64,000 bases of DNA from Ectocarpus siliculosus (taxonomy: Eukaryota; Sar; Phaeophyceae; Ectocarpales; Ectocarpaceae): NCBI GenBank assembly GCA_000310025.1, contig FN648340.1, forward strand, positions 67,135-131,134, read 5' to 3'. Position numbers and translations under genes: made by a program. The notes under the pieces are model-generated. The model saw only the letters and a program-made list of their open reading frames with translations. It was not told the origin of the DNA and made no database searches. This document shows positions 34,388 to 46,686 of the stretch, piece by piece. Positions within the stretch are counted from its first letter, which is position 1. Every line of letters begins with the position of its first letter.

Positions 34388-37300
34388 TCAGTCCCCCGCT
34401 AGACCTGGGCAAACAAAATCGACGCCAGAGGATACCGGACCCTCCACAGGACCAACGGAATCCGAAACTGAAGAACATGTTCTGGGAACAAATAGGTCAT
34501 CCACCATGCCGGCGGCGGTTTTACAATCGGTTGTGCCGTTCGGCATGGCAAAAAAAAGCAGAAACGAGAGCAGCAACGCCGCAAGAACGGCCACGTACAA
34601 CAACACCCCCCACAACCTCGGGTGAAAGGTCTTCTTCTCAAGCGGCACCCCGTCAGGATCAACCGCCGCTGTCGCTGTCCTCCCTGTCGCGCAAAGCTCG
34701 CATCGAACCCCGCTCCCCTCCCTGAGCTCCGCTTCCCCAGGCGCCGCCGCAGGCACACTACTGCCACCACGACAGGCCGCATCTTCCTGCGCGTCCGCAG
34801 ACTCAGATCGGATCGTCGTCGTCCCCTCCCGCTGCGGGTCTATACGCGCTCGTCGCGCCTTGGCTAGCAGGCGAGCGCTCCTCCGGACAGGGGTGGCAGC
34901 ATCGCGACGGCCGGGTCGCTGCTGCTGCCGCTGCTGCTGCTGCTGCTGCTGCTCCTGCGAAAGCGAAGGGAGTGACGCGGAAGCCGACTCTCTAGGGACC
35001 ACCACCACCTCCACCAGACCGAGGAGGGTCAGGGCCAGGCGCTCGAAGACCTGACAGGTGTACGCCTCTTCGACGTCGGTCCACATGTGGTCCGCGTGGA
35101 CGGGGAGGGAGTGCCACACGCCGGGCTTGAGCGCGGAGCGGCACCGGGGGAGGCCAACCCTGATTGATAAGGGGAGAGGTGATGCATGTAAGGGGAGCAC
35201 GAAAGAGCGGGGCGTGTCTGTGGGGGGTCTTCATAAATAGTCGTGCGGGGGGAAAAGAAGAACGACTTGAGGGGAGCGGAAACGCGTGTGTTTTTCCTCG
35301 TTGTCGATATTCGTGTGTACGGCTATACCGCCGTGTCAAGCGCGCCATGGGGGAGGGTACCGGTAGAGGGCGGGGTAGTGGACTCATGTTAACGCACGTC
35401 GTAGTCGTTAGACAATTGGCCTCGCATATCCCTGTAATGCCGGCACGCAGCGATATGTCGGGTTTCGCCGACCCACGCTACGTTTGACAGGATGGGCCAG
35501 AAGCTGATAGTGTCATCATCCTTGCGTTTGCTCTGCCAAACCAGATATGCCATGGGTTTGTTGTGTATCCGGCTAACCACAGAGGGGGGACAGTAGCAGC
35601 GAACGTCACGCCTCGTGAGTATCATAGGGTTCTCACCATTAGTAGTTTGATCTCACTCAAGGTGCGTAAATGAACCGCAAGAGGTGTTTCGACCCTGTGT
35701 CTCGCGCGGCATCTTCGGGTCAAGCGGGTGGCGCCCTGTGTACCGTAGTCGAGTGACTTGCGCATGAGCTACGTATGGCCCTTTCGACAAGGAACGGGCG
35801 TGGATCAGCTTCGCCATTCGGCAGAAACGATGACCATAGGAGTTAAATCTGGACCCGAGGAACCAACACGAAGATCGTTCGTCGGAACTTGTTTGGGTGC
35901 CAGCCTTCACCCGCAAACCGAGCCTCACCTTACAGGCGCTTCGCACTCCTCGGGGACACGGGGATGGCTTTGAGTATACCCCTCCAAAACGCCATCGTCT
36001 CCCGCTGAACTCCACGAGTCCGCGGCAACTCCGAGGCGGCTCTCTATGGCACTCGCATGGGCCCTTCGCACACGGGAGATGTAGGTTTGGGAACAAGTGG
36101 TGTCGTTGGCAGTTTTCCCGCGCATGCGAAGGCAGAGAGGGGTGCGGTGAAGGCGGGCTAATTCGGGCGAGAGCGAAAGAAGGACGACGTAAGCATGCTG
36201 GCAGCGACACACCAATGCCGGGACTTGGCAATCTGTACAAGTTTTCGAAGCGGTCATCAAGCGGTTAGTAGGGTCTAGTGCACGAAAACAAACCGAAGCC
36301 GTGGGCCCAAGCAAAGCCAGTACCCAGACACTACTTGACACGCCTACTGGACAAAGACACTACTTTAACGCGCCATACCTGATAAACGTCAACCAATCAA
36401 TCGCCGTCCCGCCAAACGCTTCGCCTTATTACAGTACGCGTTTTTTTTGCACGTGTAGAACTCGGAGCAGGGGGGTGAGGAGGCCGAAAGCCCTCGCGGG
36501 AGGATGCCGGATGCTAAGAATGCTCTGGACCTTCGCAGCATGCACGCCTCTGATGCTACAGCACCACTACCAGAGAATCAACAGCTGCAAAGCAGCGAGG
36601 CAACCAACGCCTTAGGCCGTGTCTCGCCCCTACTCGGTCGGTAGCCAGCAGCCTTTAGACTCACTCCGTCGGTAGCTAAAACCGTTTGGACTCACCCAAC
36701 TTGCCACGAGTGCAGCCGTTTCAGCGCCGAATACACGAGCTTCGTCTTCAACCCCTTCCACCCCGGACCAAGCGACAGCAGCCGCGCCCAAACCCTGAAC
36801 ACCCACTTGGTCTGGCCAGTATCCGTAGGCGTGACCAAGAGGTCCTCTTCCTTGGGTCCTGTACCCACCAAACTGAAGTAGAAGGTGTGGGGGTTGGTTT
36901 GGATCTCCTGTCGAAGGGGCAAGCGGGGACGGCAAAGCACATCAGAGGAACGGGGTGATGAGTCGGCAAATTAGGGTGGCGGGGCACATCAGACAGAGAA
37001 AGAAGAAGGGATGGTGGTTTGTCGGCCACCGCGTTGCACGTTCGCATCGCAAAAATGCTCGCGTCAAGTTGACAGCTGCGTTCGAATCTCTGAAAACGTC
37101 CTAAATAGCACGCGCGCTCAAGATGTGACCATTGTCCATCGAGGATGCCCGCGAATTACAACCAACGGCTATATCTGCTTCTCTTCTCAACCAGACCCAC
37201 CTGATTTAACCGATGCGCCGATTGCACCGTCATGTCAAAGGCCGCGTTGTCTGGCTGGGAGTAGATCGCGCTCTTGCCCACCACAGCCAGGGCGACGTCC

Positions 37301-39786
37301 TTGAGCCCCTGGCGCCACCCGCGACGCCGCCACGATAACTCAAAGTGCGACAGCCTGAGACAGGACGACAGCAACACCGAGAAAGGCACCCCGAAAAAAA
37401 AAAACGGAAACAGGAGCTTCAAACAAACAACTCTTGGGGTACATCAAGGGTGACCTCCGGAGTGGGCGCGTGCACGTCCGAAGGTGAGCAAGACGCTCAC
37501 AGAGGGGTTCCCGCACTTTGCCGTTGTTTCATCGCGTTCTTTTCGAAATTTCTCCCGCCGGGGGTCAGGGGGGGGGCTTCAGCAGAATGTGTCCGGATTT
37601 TTCGTCGCATGCATGCCCGTGTGTGCCCACACAAGGTTATATCGCCTTCATGACGACGCCAAGTGGATCACGCTAAACTACTGCAGTCAGCCCACAGCAA
37701 CACACGGCGCCCGTTGTCCTCTATTGTTTGTCTTCACATCATCAAAAATCGTTCCGGTCTCCACTTCTGGGGAGCAGTAAACGCACCCCTTTCTCTGGGA
37801 AGCAATAAAGGAACCCAAGTTGTCTTCCTCTGTCTCACGTATCCACTACCTTGGGTCGAAAAATCGTTTCAGAAGCGGCCAGTCCAGGAGCTCCAGCGCG
37901 TGGATGGCCACCGAGAGCAGGTGGCCGTGGGAAACGAGGCGAACCTCCGGAGCAGTGTCGGCCCTCTCGCCCAAGCTGTACACCAGCAAGGAGCCGTTCA
38001 AGGGCGAGTTGCACGTGGTCACGCTCCTGAGCGGTAACAAAAAGAAGCAGTCCACAGGCAGAAGACGCCGGTTTAGTAGTTTGTGTGGCATGCGCGGGCC
38101 AGGTGAAGGAGGAGTAGATTTTTGTGTGATGAAGCAGGCGAAATATTTTCTTGGTCGGAAAGTGAGTAGAGCCGTTGGGCCGGCTGCCGAGGACACCCGT
38201 TCGGGAGGAGGGCGCACCAAAATAGTGTCGTCGGAAAGCTCATGCTGCATTGCTTCCGCAGCACTTGTGCGCAGGTGCTCTGACTGCGTGGTCACGCAAC
38301 ACATATCAAAACAGCAATTGTTAAAAGCAACAGTTGTTCGTGCGTGTGGTCGTCGGTCGACAAGTCGCACACCAGGAACACGATCTTTATGTCCGGTTAC
38401 GCCGTTTCATTCCTCCTACATGCAGTATGTCGTGGGCGTTATGGACTAGCTTTTGGCCAATAACGACCGACGACGGCAGCGCTAGCCGATAATTCTCGAA
38501 GCCTGAACTGGAAAGCACTCGCACCTCACCCACGCCGCACTCGTTTGGTACTCGCCAGGTTTCGAGAAGAACCCTGATGATGGGAGCCAGCGACGGGGGT
38601 GGGGGGTGGGGGTAGAAAGAAAATCGGCAAAGTACAACATGTCTGCGAGGACTAGTACAGACGTAGTCTTGCGGCTTACCAGGGTGGGGTATCCCGCGAA
38701 CTGGAGAGGTTTGGGCAACACTCATAGATCAAGATGGCACCGTAGAACGTAGGAAGTTCATGCGCCACGTAGCAATGCTTGCCAATCCCTTTCCTCTAAC
38801 AGTGCATACTAGAACACGCCTCGAACTCGTGTTGACGCTTGCTTTCATCCAAATTCGCAAATGACATTGACCTAGTATTTTCGTCGGCCTGCGGGTTGTC
38901 GCAACCAATCGATCGATCGATCCAAAGACAGAGACACGGGCTCGCACCCGTCGCCAGCAGGTGCTGCAAGACCCTCGCCGTCTGCCCGCCGTAGCTGTGC
39001 CCGATCACGTGGACAGGGTTGTCTTTCCCCCAAGCGGAGAACAAACCGACGTCGTACGTCTCACCGTGGCAGGCGTGCCCGTGAGCACGGGAGTGCTCCT
39101 GGCCATAGCACACAGTGCCACCTTTAAGCTCGTAGAAAATCTCGCATGCCCTGCTCGGTCGATTTTCCAGATGAGGGGCGGGCGCAAGCAGGAGAGGGGG
39201 GTGCGTCTCCTGCGTATCTTAAGGCTATTCATTGGCGCGCTGATTGATCGTCGTTGACCAGCAAGTCCTCAATACATCTTGTACCGGGTACGGGAGTACC
39301 GGCAACCTCCTTCCCGTACTGCAATGTACTACGCTTGAAATGAAGAGAATAGTGCCACGAAACTGTTTGGTGCTCTTTGATGCTGAAGACAGCTTGTGAT
39401 AGATTGCTTCAAAGAACGGTTCAAGACATAGAACCGCAACACGGACCGGCAAACAACAAGAATTCCGCTGAGATTTAGAGGCCCACGTGTCTCACGAAAA
39501 TTAGGAAAGTAGGGTTCGGAAACACAGCTTGTAGGATTCAGAAACACAGCTGTAGGGTTCAGAAACACAGCTCGGCGGTGGACAATACACTATTGGACTC
39601 CACGTAAATATCCTGTGGTCGACGACGGAGGCGAAGAAACGAGAAATCGAGGATGGGCCCGACGTTTCTCTATTCGTGCATGTACGTACGTGAACACGCA
39701 CCTACCTGTCGTGCAGAGATCCCACCGGAGAAGGGCTGACCGTGACGACGCGAAAACCTTGTCCTTCCAGCGCTGCCGATGGAATC
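34388..39786 (-). CDS. Bacterial-type (family I) lipase homologue with membrane-anchoring tail (5' partial)
   Basis: Eight exons join in phase: 39786-39706, 39150-38948, 38573-38525, 38026-37850, 37354-37201, 36907-36696, 36063-35929 and 35159-34388 (TGA). Together they encode about 594 aa; the first exon(s) were not found. The layout follows the staphylococcal/Geobacillus lipase family: QGFRVVTVSPSPVGSLHDR; FYELKGGTVCYG; WGKDNPVHVIGHSYGGQTAR with the nucleophile Ser; VRSVTTCNSPLNGS; DNAAFDMTVQSAHRLNQ; TFYFSLVGTG. The acid and base follow, in AGDDGVLEGYTQSHP (Asp) and PGVWHSLPVHADHMW (His). All three catalytic residues are therefore present, and triacylglycerol or similar ester hydrolysis is expected. 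The last exon runs on through a polyglutamine run, an Arg-rich stretch and one strong transmembrane helix (LWGVLLYVAVLAALLLSFLL) to the stop. A splice at 34995 that skips this tail is possible. The family call is firm, the tail is inferred. Confidence 0.88.
34921..34961 (-). repeat. CAG/CTG tract coding polyglutamine
   Basis: Interrupted CAG run in the last lipase exon, read as Gln7-Arg-Gln3 on the minus strand, between the hydrolase fold and the transmembrane tail. Confidence 0.9.
35385..35470 (+). repeat. SINE-like tRNA-related repeat, copy 3
   Basis: CGTCGTAGTCGTTAGACAAT then TGGCCTCGCATATCCC, and further on GCCGGCACG and GTCGGGTTTCGCCGACC. It is a diverged copy of the family at 44056-44165, in the last intron of the lipase gene, in antisense orientation. 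Confidence 0.65.
39511..39577 (+). repeat. Short tandem repeat, about 25 bp x 3
   Basis: Three imperfect copies of TAGGGTTCAGAAACACAGCT in the first recognised intron of the lipase gene (39151-39705). Confidence 0.85.
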
Positions 39787-42449
39787 CTAGCAGTAGCAGC
39801 AGCAGTGGTATCAGAAAAAAGGGGGGGGGGGGGGACCGCGACACAACATCAAAGGAACAGCAGTCACGCCGCAAGCAGGGAATCTCGTGGCCAACCATCA
39901 TGTGTTTTGTGGAAAACAAACGGACAAGATTTATTTTTGGGGGCATATATACTTGTTTCCCATTCCTTTGAGTTTCTAGAAAGAAAGGTGCAGTCTACCC
40001 CTTATTGGGTAGTTGGCCTGTGACCACGGTAGGCATCCGCGTCAGTTGGACCAGTACCGATACTTTTTTTTTTTTTTTTTGTCTTCACTTGAAATCAGCG
40101 CTCACAGCACTACTGCCGTTACTTCTACCCGTGGACACATAGAAAAGCCCCTCTCTACCCTCCCCTCCTGCGGTACTTTGCCTTCGATTTTTATTGCGAG
40201 AAGAGTTCAGCACTCTCTTCCCTCTGCGTACACCCGAACTAGCGCTATCCACTAGGCCAGGAGCGGAAGCGAGAGAAAAACTCACTTTGCAAGAAAAGCT
40301 CGCTTACGCCGGGATTCGAAACCCTGACCTGACCTCTAGGAGGTTTCGAGGATACCAACTAATAGACCACCGGGGCGGCCGGCATCATGGCAAGTAAAAA
40401 AACTAAAACTGAACTAATGGGTGGGTGGGTGACCGGCGGACCCCAACAAGCAAAGCATGAAAAATAGAGACAGAAAGAAGGGAGAACAAAGATAAGTGAG
40501 CCAGACGCGACAGGCTTTAGGGAGGTGGCAAAAGAGAGCATAGAAAAGCCACCGTCGCCGCTCTGAACCGCTGGAAGCTGTCACTAGCACTGCATGCAGC
40601 AAACAGTAGGTACTGATCGGAGACCGGAACGGTTTGCCAACGCTAAAGACAACAACAACAACAATAACAGAACTTTTGAGGCAGTTTTCAAGGGCGCTGT
40701 CAGGTCGGCAAGTGTCGGTTAAGGTGTAACGTGTATATATAGAGAAATGCGGCGTGACTTCGACGATGACACATGGATGCCTCGTCGAGGCCAGTCCTGA
40801 GTAAATGAAATAACTACTGTGTGTTATAGGAACCAACGGTCTTAACATCTCTGAGGTTGGGAAACTAACAGGGGCTCCTCAACTGACCGACTTGATGCGG
40901 AAAAGCTAACCGAGCGCTCGGATTGATGCGTACTGTTGTAGGGGAGGGAGTCCCTCTCTGTCTCTTGTCTGGCCGAAGATGCCGGTGCGAGTTGTCGTGT
41001 GCTGTGCGAAGACTCCCAGGATATCTCTACGCGATACTCGGGTAGTCTAGTCGAATTAAAATCACTTGGTTCATTTTTTTATTTTTTTCCACCCCTGTCA
41101 TCTTGCTTGGGGTGCAATTTTCACTACATTAAGTCCGTGGTGCCCTCACTACTTATAGAATTGCTCAATCTCCACGCGTCAAGCGTTGGATCAGTACGGA
41201 GATACGGAGGTACTGGGTAGAGAGAGATCGGAAGGGTTTTTAATGTGAAGACAACTAGCGACAGGAACGCACTGAGTATGAGGGAAGACGGATACTGGGT
41301 CAACTGACGCGGTGCATCGCATTGGTTGCTCTAGACTGCTGTACATGTGGTTCGTCGCGGAGGTCTTCACTCTACAGCAGTAGTACAGCAGTGCATGTAC
41401 TGCTGCAGTAGTGCTGCTGTTCCTCGGTGGCGACACTCCTCTCACTGCTGACTGCTGACTCGATGTCCCGCTCTTGCTGACCTTTCAACAATACTGGTCT
41501 ACAACAGTAAATAGCTGTAGGCCACTCTCGTAACTCCTTGAAGAATGCCGTCAGAGAAAACGTAGAGAGAAACTACTATAGAGTAAGGGATGATGCACGC
41601 GGGAGGTCGGTCGTACCATCCGAACCCAATACCCAAAGGCGGTTTGGCAGTTCCGGCAGACAGAAGAATCAAGAGGTCCGAACATACATACGCACATACA
41701 TACGCTGTGTTCTCGCTCGCTCACCTCCAAAACGAGTACACGCGTCCGTTCAAGTCGCCGCCTCCGCACAGGAAGCCTCCGATGGCGACTACCACCGGTT
41801 TCTGGCCAGCCTGTGGCTCATCCATCCTGCCTCAAGCCTCAGGTGGCATCCAGCACGCTACGCTAACGCACTGCGGCTGTACGCATACACCAGACAACAG
41901 AAACGTGCAGCGGGGAGGATCATGTTCGATCCCCTGTACCAGAACGCGGTGACGCGGTGACCCGCGCGCACAAGACTGTCACTTGATGAGTTTTTTTATT
42001 TGTTTTCAGAGCTTTCAAAACCGAACAGTTTTTTTTCTTCGTGTCTCACATCTCAGTCCCAGTCTCAAGTGTCCCGTCCCGTGTCCGCTGCACCGCCGCA
42101 CGCTGTCCTCCAGTAGGCTGCACGCTGCATGCACCACACAGCACCACACGTTGCATGCACGTGTACAGGCAGGCCTACAGGTGCGGACAAGGAGGACCGG
42201 CTATACAGAGAAGACGAGGACCACCTCCAAAACGGAGACCGCAAAGCCTGACCCGAGACAGAGAGGGAGAGGGGGGGAGGGGAGACAAAGCAAAGGCAGG
42301 TCGAGCGAGCGCGTGCGACCAGGCGCGGGAGAGAGTAGTTGGTCGAGAAACAGGCCTAGAGACCGACAGAAACAGGCAGAGACACAACGAGACAGGCATT
42401 TCTCCAAGCATCGATGCACACACCTTCGACACACAGAGGGCGAACCAGG
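39787..42449. other. Upstream region of divergent lipase and ankyrin genes
   Basis: The missing N-terminal exon(s) of the lipase should be on the minus strand here, but I found no convincing oxyanion-strand motif. Homopolymers (C/G run near 39822-39833, T run near 40065-40080) and many ACAGCAGT/ACTGCTGT words occur. The 41336-41420 stretch is almost entirely built of CTGCTGTA and CAGCAGTA words. One exon-like plus-strand segment is listed separately. Confidence 0.5.
41772..41948 (+). CDS. Isolated candidate exon, unknown protein
   Basis: 59 codons open between a good acceptor (CCGCCTCCGCACAG) and a GTGACG donor, phase 0 at both ends. The frame reads DGDYHRFLASLWLIHPASSL, then RWHPARYANALRLYAYTR and IMFDPLYQNA, which has the composition of a folded protein. 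The other frames contain stops or look random. I found no partner exon; it may be a 5' exon of the ankyrin gene or part of a separate small gene. If unspliced, the frame stops at 41960. Confidence 0.3.
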
Positions 42450-45400
42450 ATGATTGGCCGAGATCAGCAACATGCTTTTCTGAGGGGGTTTGAACCTGAG
42501 CTCGTGAAACTGATGTTCGATACTGCCACCGCCGAGCAATTAGAGGCGTGGCTCCGGCTGTCGTTGGAGCTGGCAGCAGACAACAAACACCTCGAGCTGA
42601 TATCAAGACTTGAAAACGCGGGAGCGGTGGGCAGCAGGTTTCACCTAGCCGTGAGGCAAGGGAACGGGATGCTGGTGGCCGACACAATCAAGCGTGGGGA
42701 GTCACCTGATGCCAGGTGCGTGCACTCCACACCGTAGATCCGCGTACGAAAGCTGTGCACATGGTTTGACTTACCATTATCGTCGTACAGCAGTGGCGTA
42801 CGAAAGCTGTGCATATAGTTTAACTCATCATTATGGTAACTGACACTGCTGTAGAAGTTTACATGTTATCATTGTACCGTAGGTTGCATTGCTGTAGATA
42901 CCATCCTATACGGTGTTCTGTACTGTAGGGGGTGTGATATCTTGTGTCTCCCGGGTGATAAAGTGCACTCACAGAACCCCAATGATGATGATGGGATGTG
43001 ATGACGTCGCTTTTGTGGTTAAGGGCGCTCAAAGCAGGAGCCCACCTACAGGGTGTGATGAACGCGGTATAGGTTATCAGTTATCAGTAGATTCTCTTGT
43101 ACGGGCCTCAGTAGTGTTGGATACCGTATCGGTTTTTTCGATTATCGTGTACATGTCGACTTATCGTACATTTGTACAATATCGATACACGATAACGAAA
43201 ACATTTGAATTTTTCGATATTTTTATTTCGATCTTTCGATATCGATACGACAAATCGAAATCGATAAACACTCCACGGAACCCCCCATGTTCCACACGGA
43301 ACCCCCACAGATGCCACCGCACCGCACCACACGTGTTGCCGCCTGTGGAAAAATTGCCATATTATTGTTTATGCAGTTACTACAAACCACATCCCGCGGC
43401 AGTCTTTCCGCGAGGGACTTTTAGTTATTTTGCTGCAACTCTCGCTGTGGTGCTGATCCCAAATCGTGCACATCATCTATGCGTTGCCCACATGTAAAGA
43501 CGCACACACACCATTTTTTGTTAGCTTTGGTTAGGGTTAGGTATTCAGCAAACACGTTTTAGTTCCGTTGCGTGCTTTCATGGCTTGGACTTCTATGATG
43601 TTTTCGGAGGTAGACGAATGATCGTTCTGGGGGCCTCTCTGCTGACTACGTGAGTTTAGACTTGAATTTGGGCCGACTTTCGCAGGCCAGCTGCGGTCGC
43701 TGCAGTGGAGATCCCTAATCGTGCGCATCATGTATTCGGTCTATGGTCTTTTCTCTCTACTACAGGCCAAGTATCGGCCGAATCGGGGGACCGTAGCGTT
43801 TCAGCAAACCTAGGTGAAAGTTGCCTCACAAGAGCTGAAAAGGTTGCGCGCAGCAGCAGAAAGCTGGTTCAACTCAGATGTGATCGTGAGGCATTTCTTG
43901 CGTCCAAAGCAAGGTCAAAGGCTAAACAACAGCTTTGCGGTGGAGGGTGTGACCTGCTTGAGGTGCCCGTGTACTTTGGTGGTACGGCGAGGTCTGTGTG
44001 AGGAGCACGAGGTGGCGAAAGAACTGGGCTCAGCCATGCCCTAACTGGGGGGGTGTTCTCATAGTCGTGCATGCCGTAGTCGTTAGACCATTGACCTCGC
44101 ATCCCCACAAAGCCGGGACGGGGCACGCCGGGTTCTCACCGGACCAGGCTCTCACACCACCAAGCGCGAAGTGCCATGAGGTATTCGGCGAGTCGCATGA
44201 AGGGTGCGCTGCATCCCGCTAAAAGGGTGTTCGGCATCTTGTGCTTACTTCCTTGCGTATGGATGACAGCTGCGTTATGACTTTATTTATTTTCTGGTGC
44301 TTTCACTTCCAGAGACAGTTGTAAGCACGTGTAGCTGCCTCGAGGGTGCTTGACCAATTTAAGACAACGTGGAGCGATTATCCCCTGTGCGCGGAGTGAG
44401 GGTTCTCGACCCCGCACAACATAATCTACTCGACCACCATTCGTGGTTATCGCAATAAAAACACCAAGGCATTCGATATCGACATCCAACACTACTCAGC
44501 AGTATGCGGTGTCGTGCCCGGCTGCTGAGGAATCGTGTCAGCAGGAGCCGCACGTTCCCCCGCGGCAAGTTTTAAAAGGGACGTTATGGAACGCGGAGCC
44601 ACCGCTTGGCGTCTGACTCACTACAGTCTGAGCCGCTGGGCTCGTGGTAGGGTTGTAAACTGCACCTCTATAGCTTTTGCGCGCAGGTTGCTTCGCTTGT
44701 GTGCGTGTCATCACGTGTTGTCATGTTGTCCCACCGTGTGATAAGCGGGTGCTCCGTCGATAATATACGACCCAACCTCAGGGGGTGTGGTATCTTATGT
44801 CACCGTATCATAAAATGATGTTTTTTTCGCGGCTAATAAAAATAGCACTCGGGCGTGGTGTTCTGTAGCTTTTCGACGTGTGTGTGGTATCTTATGTAAG
44901 TGTGATATATTATGCAACCTACGGTAAGCGGTTCATCGTGTGGCGGTAGCAGAATGCTACACCTTCAACTCCTTACTCCCACGAACTGCCGTAGTAAGAA
45001 AAGGTTAGGAGAAAAACGTTTCCGATAAAATCCTTGCAGACGAACGCCGCGTTCACGCCTCCTGTGCGAACGTCGCGTTGTTATGTCGTGTAGACGGCAG
45101 GCCATGTACAGAGGGTGACATCCGACTCACGCTCACAATCATTTAGGCGCCCTTTAATTGTCCCGAGTTATTTCTCACGGTCCACACACGCACGTCCGGC
45201 ACAGGGATGGAAACGGCGATGCTCCTCTTCATATCGCTGGAGCGCGAGGGGACGTAGACCTGGTACGCTTGCTACTGTCAAGCGGGGCTGACCCCAATCT
45301 GCCAGACAGGAAGCAACGCACCCCTCTCCACGTCGCAGCCAGGTGCGTTGTTTGACGCCTCAAATACCAACGACATTCGACAGACATGCAACACACACCG

Positions 45401-46686
45401 ACACATCAAATTCAAGGTAAAATATTGTAAGGGCTCTTATGCGTGGAAAGTAGGAGTTCAAAGACACGTGTAGAAGTCTCCAAGGTAAGACCTAACGTAG
45501 AACCCTTCCACCGTTCAGGAGATAAAACCGTTCAAGGCATCCGCGTCTGGTGCACTTTGAATGCTAAAAACAAAGGTATGGCCACGCGGAAACGGCGGGC
45601 GCTTTGCTTTCGGGAGGGGCGTGGGTGAGCCCCTTTCTCGACTCGGAGAGCTGCTCTCCGCTAGAGCTAGCCGTTCGCCACGGGCATGTTGACGTTGTAG
45701 CGGTCCTTGCCAAGCATGGAGCGGACATGGATGCCGCAGCTTCTACTGGCCTGACACTTTTGCACCTTGCTGCCAGTGAAGACATGGTGGACCTACTGCA
45801 GTGCCTCGTAGCAGGGGGGGCTAGCCTGGAATCGCGGGACACGCACGGATCGACGGCCCTCCACATCGCCGCCGAAAAAGGCGCGGCGGCCGCAGTTAAG
45901 GTCCTGTTAGCACTCGGAGCTCGTCCCTGCGAATTCAACGGCGACGGTCTTTCTCCCCTCGGTTTAGCTTGCAAGGGTGGCCGCCTGCAGGCCGTTCTCG
46001 CGATTCTGGCGGCGAACCATCGCAACCCCATAATCGAAAACGACGTTGTTAACCTTCGCTTCGGAGGGGAGCCCTCGCCGCTCGAACTGGCTGCCTGCCA
46101 CGGCCACGCACACGTCGTGAGGACCATGCTCCGCCACGGCGCGGACGTGGACAGCACGGACTGTCCCTACCAGCCGGCGCTGCACCGAGCTGCCGATGGA
46201 GGCCACGTGGATGTGCTAAAAGTGTTGATAGATCACGGAGCGAATTTGGACGCTGTCGACACTGATGCAGAAACAGCCCTCCACCACGCAGCAACCTTTG
46301 ACCAATCCGGCGCGGTCGACCTTCTCGTCCGGGCTGGCGCCAACATCGAAGCGGTGGGGGAAGAATTGTATACGCCTCTCCACCTGGCGTGTCGGTTCCG
46401 GAAACGCGAGGCCACACGGGCGCTCTTGGCCCACGGGGCAAACGTCCAGACTGCGGACGAGAACGGATGCACGCCTCTTCACTCGGCCGCGTCCAACGCA
46501 GATGCTCAAGTAGTGGAGCTTCTGCTAAGATTCGGGGCAGACACGGCGACTACGTCGGCGGCTGGATCTACCGCTGCGGATGTTATTGGGCACAACTGTG
46601 ACGGAGAGGAGCTTCAAGCCGAGAACATCGAGCAACTGGAAAGTCTCTTGATCTGCGCTGGACTAGGTGACATCAACAATGACTGA
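42450..46686 (+). CDS. Ankyrin-repeat protein
   Basis: Complete three-exon model, 504 aa: 42450-42715, 45205-45342 and 45576-46686 (TGA), all phases agreeing. Ankyrin repeats are protein-binding helix-turn-helix units. Residues 1 to about 60 form a helical cap (HAFLRGFEPELVKLMFDT, AEQLEAWLRLSLELAADN). About a dozen repeats follow to near residue 480, many with the consensus TPLHxAA and GADxxxxD cores (APLHIAGARGDVDLVRLLLS, TALHIAAEKGAAAAVKVLLA, TPLHSAASNADAQVVELLLR). The C-terminus is acidic, without another domain. Exon joins fall inside repeats and restore the consensus (HVAAR/YGHAE). The first intron is 2.5 kb and carries a SINE-like repeat. A decayed antisense copy of part of exon 3 is at 4802-4965. 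The start Met begins the helical cap; the segment at 41772 could be an earlier exon. Confidence 0.93.
43814..44044 (+). other. Open segment in the first intron of the ankyrin gene
   Basis: After an acceptor-like CCTAG the frame encodes VASQELKRLRAAAESWF and a Cys-rich VTCLRCPCTL..CEEHEVAKEL stretch, then stops just before the SINE-like copy. It could be a remnant exon or chance. It does not join in phase with the ankyrin exons. Confidence 0.25.
44056..44165 (+). repeat. SINE-like tRNA-related repeat, copy 4
   Basis: Best-preserved plus-strand copy: CATGCCGTAGTCGTTAGACC, ATTGACCTCGCATCCCCAC, AAAGCCGGGACGGGGCACGC, CGGGTTCTCACCGGACC, AGGCTCTCACACCACCAAGC. The first part resembles a pol III A box and the GGGTTCTCACC word a diverged B box. 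Located in the 2.5-kb intron of the ankyrin gene. Confidence 0.75.

Noticed and set aside
34111-34725. 204-codon plus-strand open frame rich in Pro/Arg.
   Set aside because: Overlaps the last lipase exon in antisense, with no motif and no matching splice partners.
40305-40385. tRNA-like stretch on the minus strand (GGTGGTCTATTAGTTGGTAT ... GGGTTTCGAATCCCGG).
   Set aside because: The T-arm has an extra T, the anticodon arm does not fold to a 7-base loop, and the acceptor ends do not pair. At best a tRNA-derived relic.
44385-44445. tRNA-Leu/Ser-like stretch on the minus strand (TGGTCGAGTAGATTATG ...).
   Set aside because: An A-box-like word is present, but no proper B box and no acceptor stem; not called as a tRNA.
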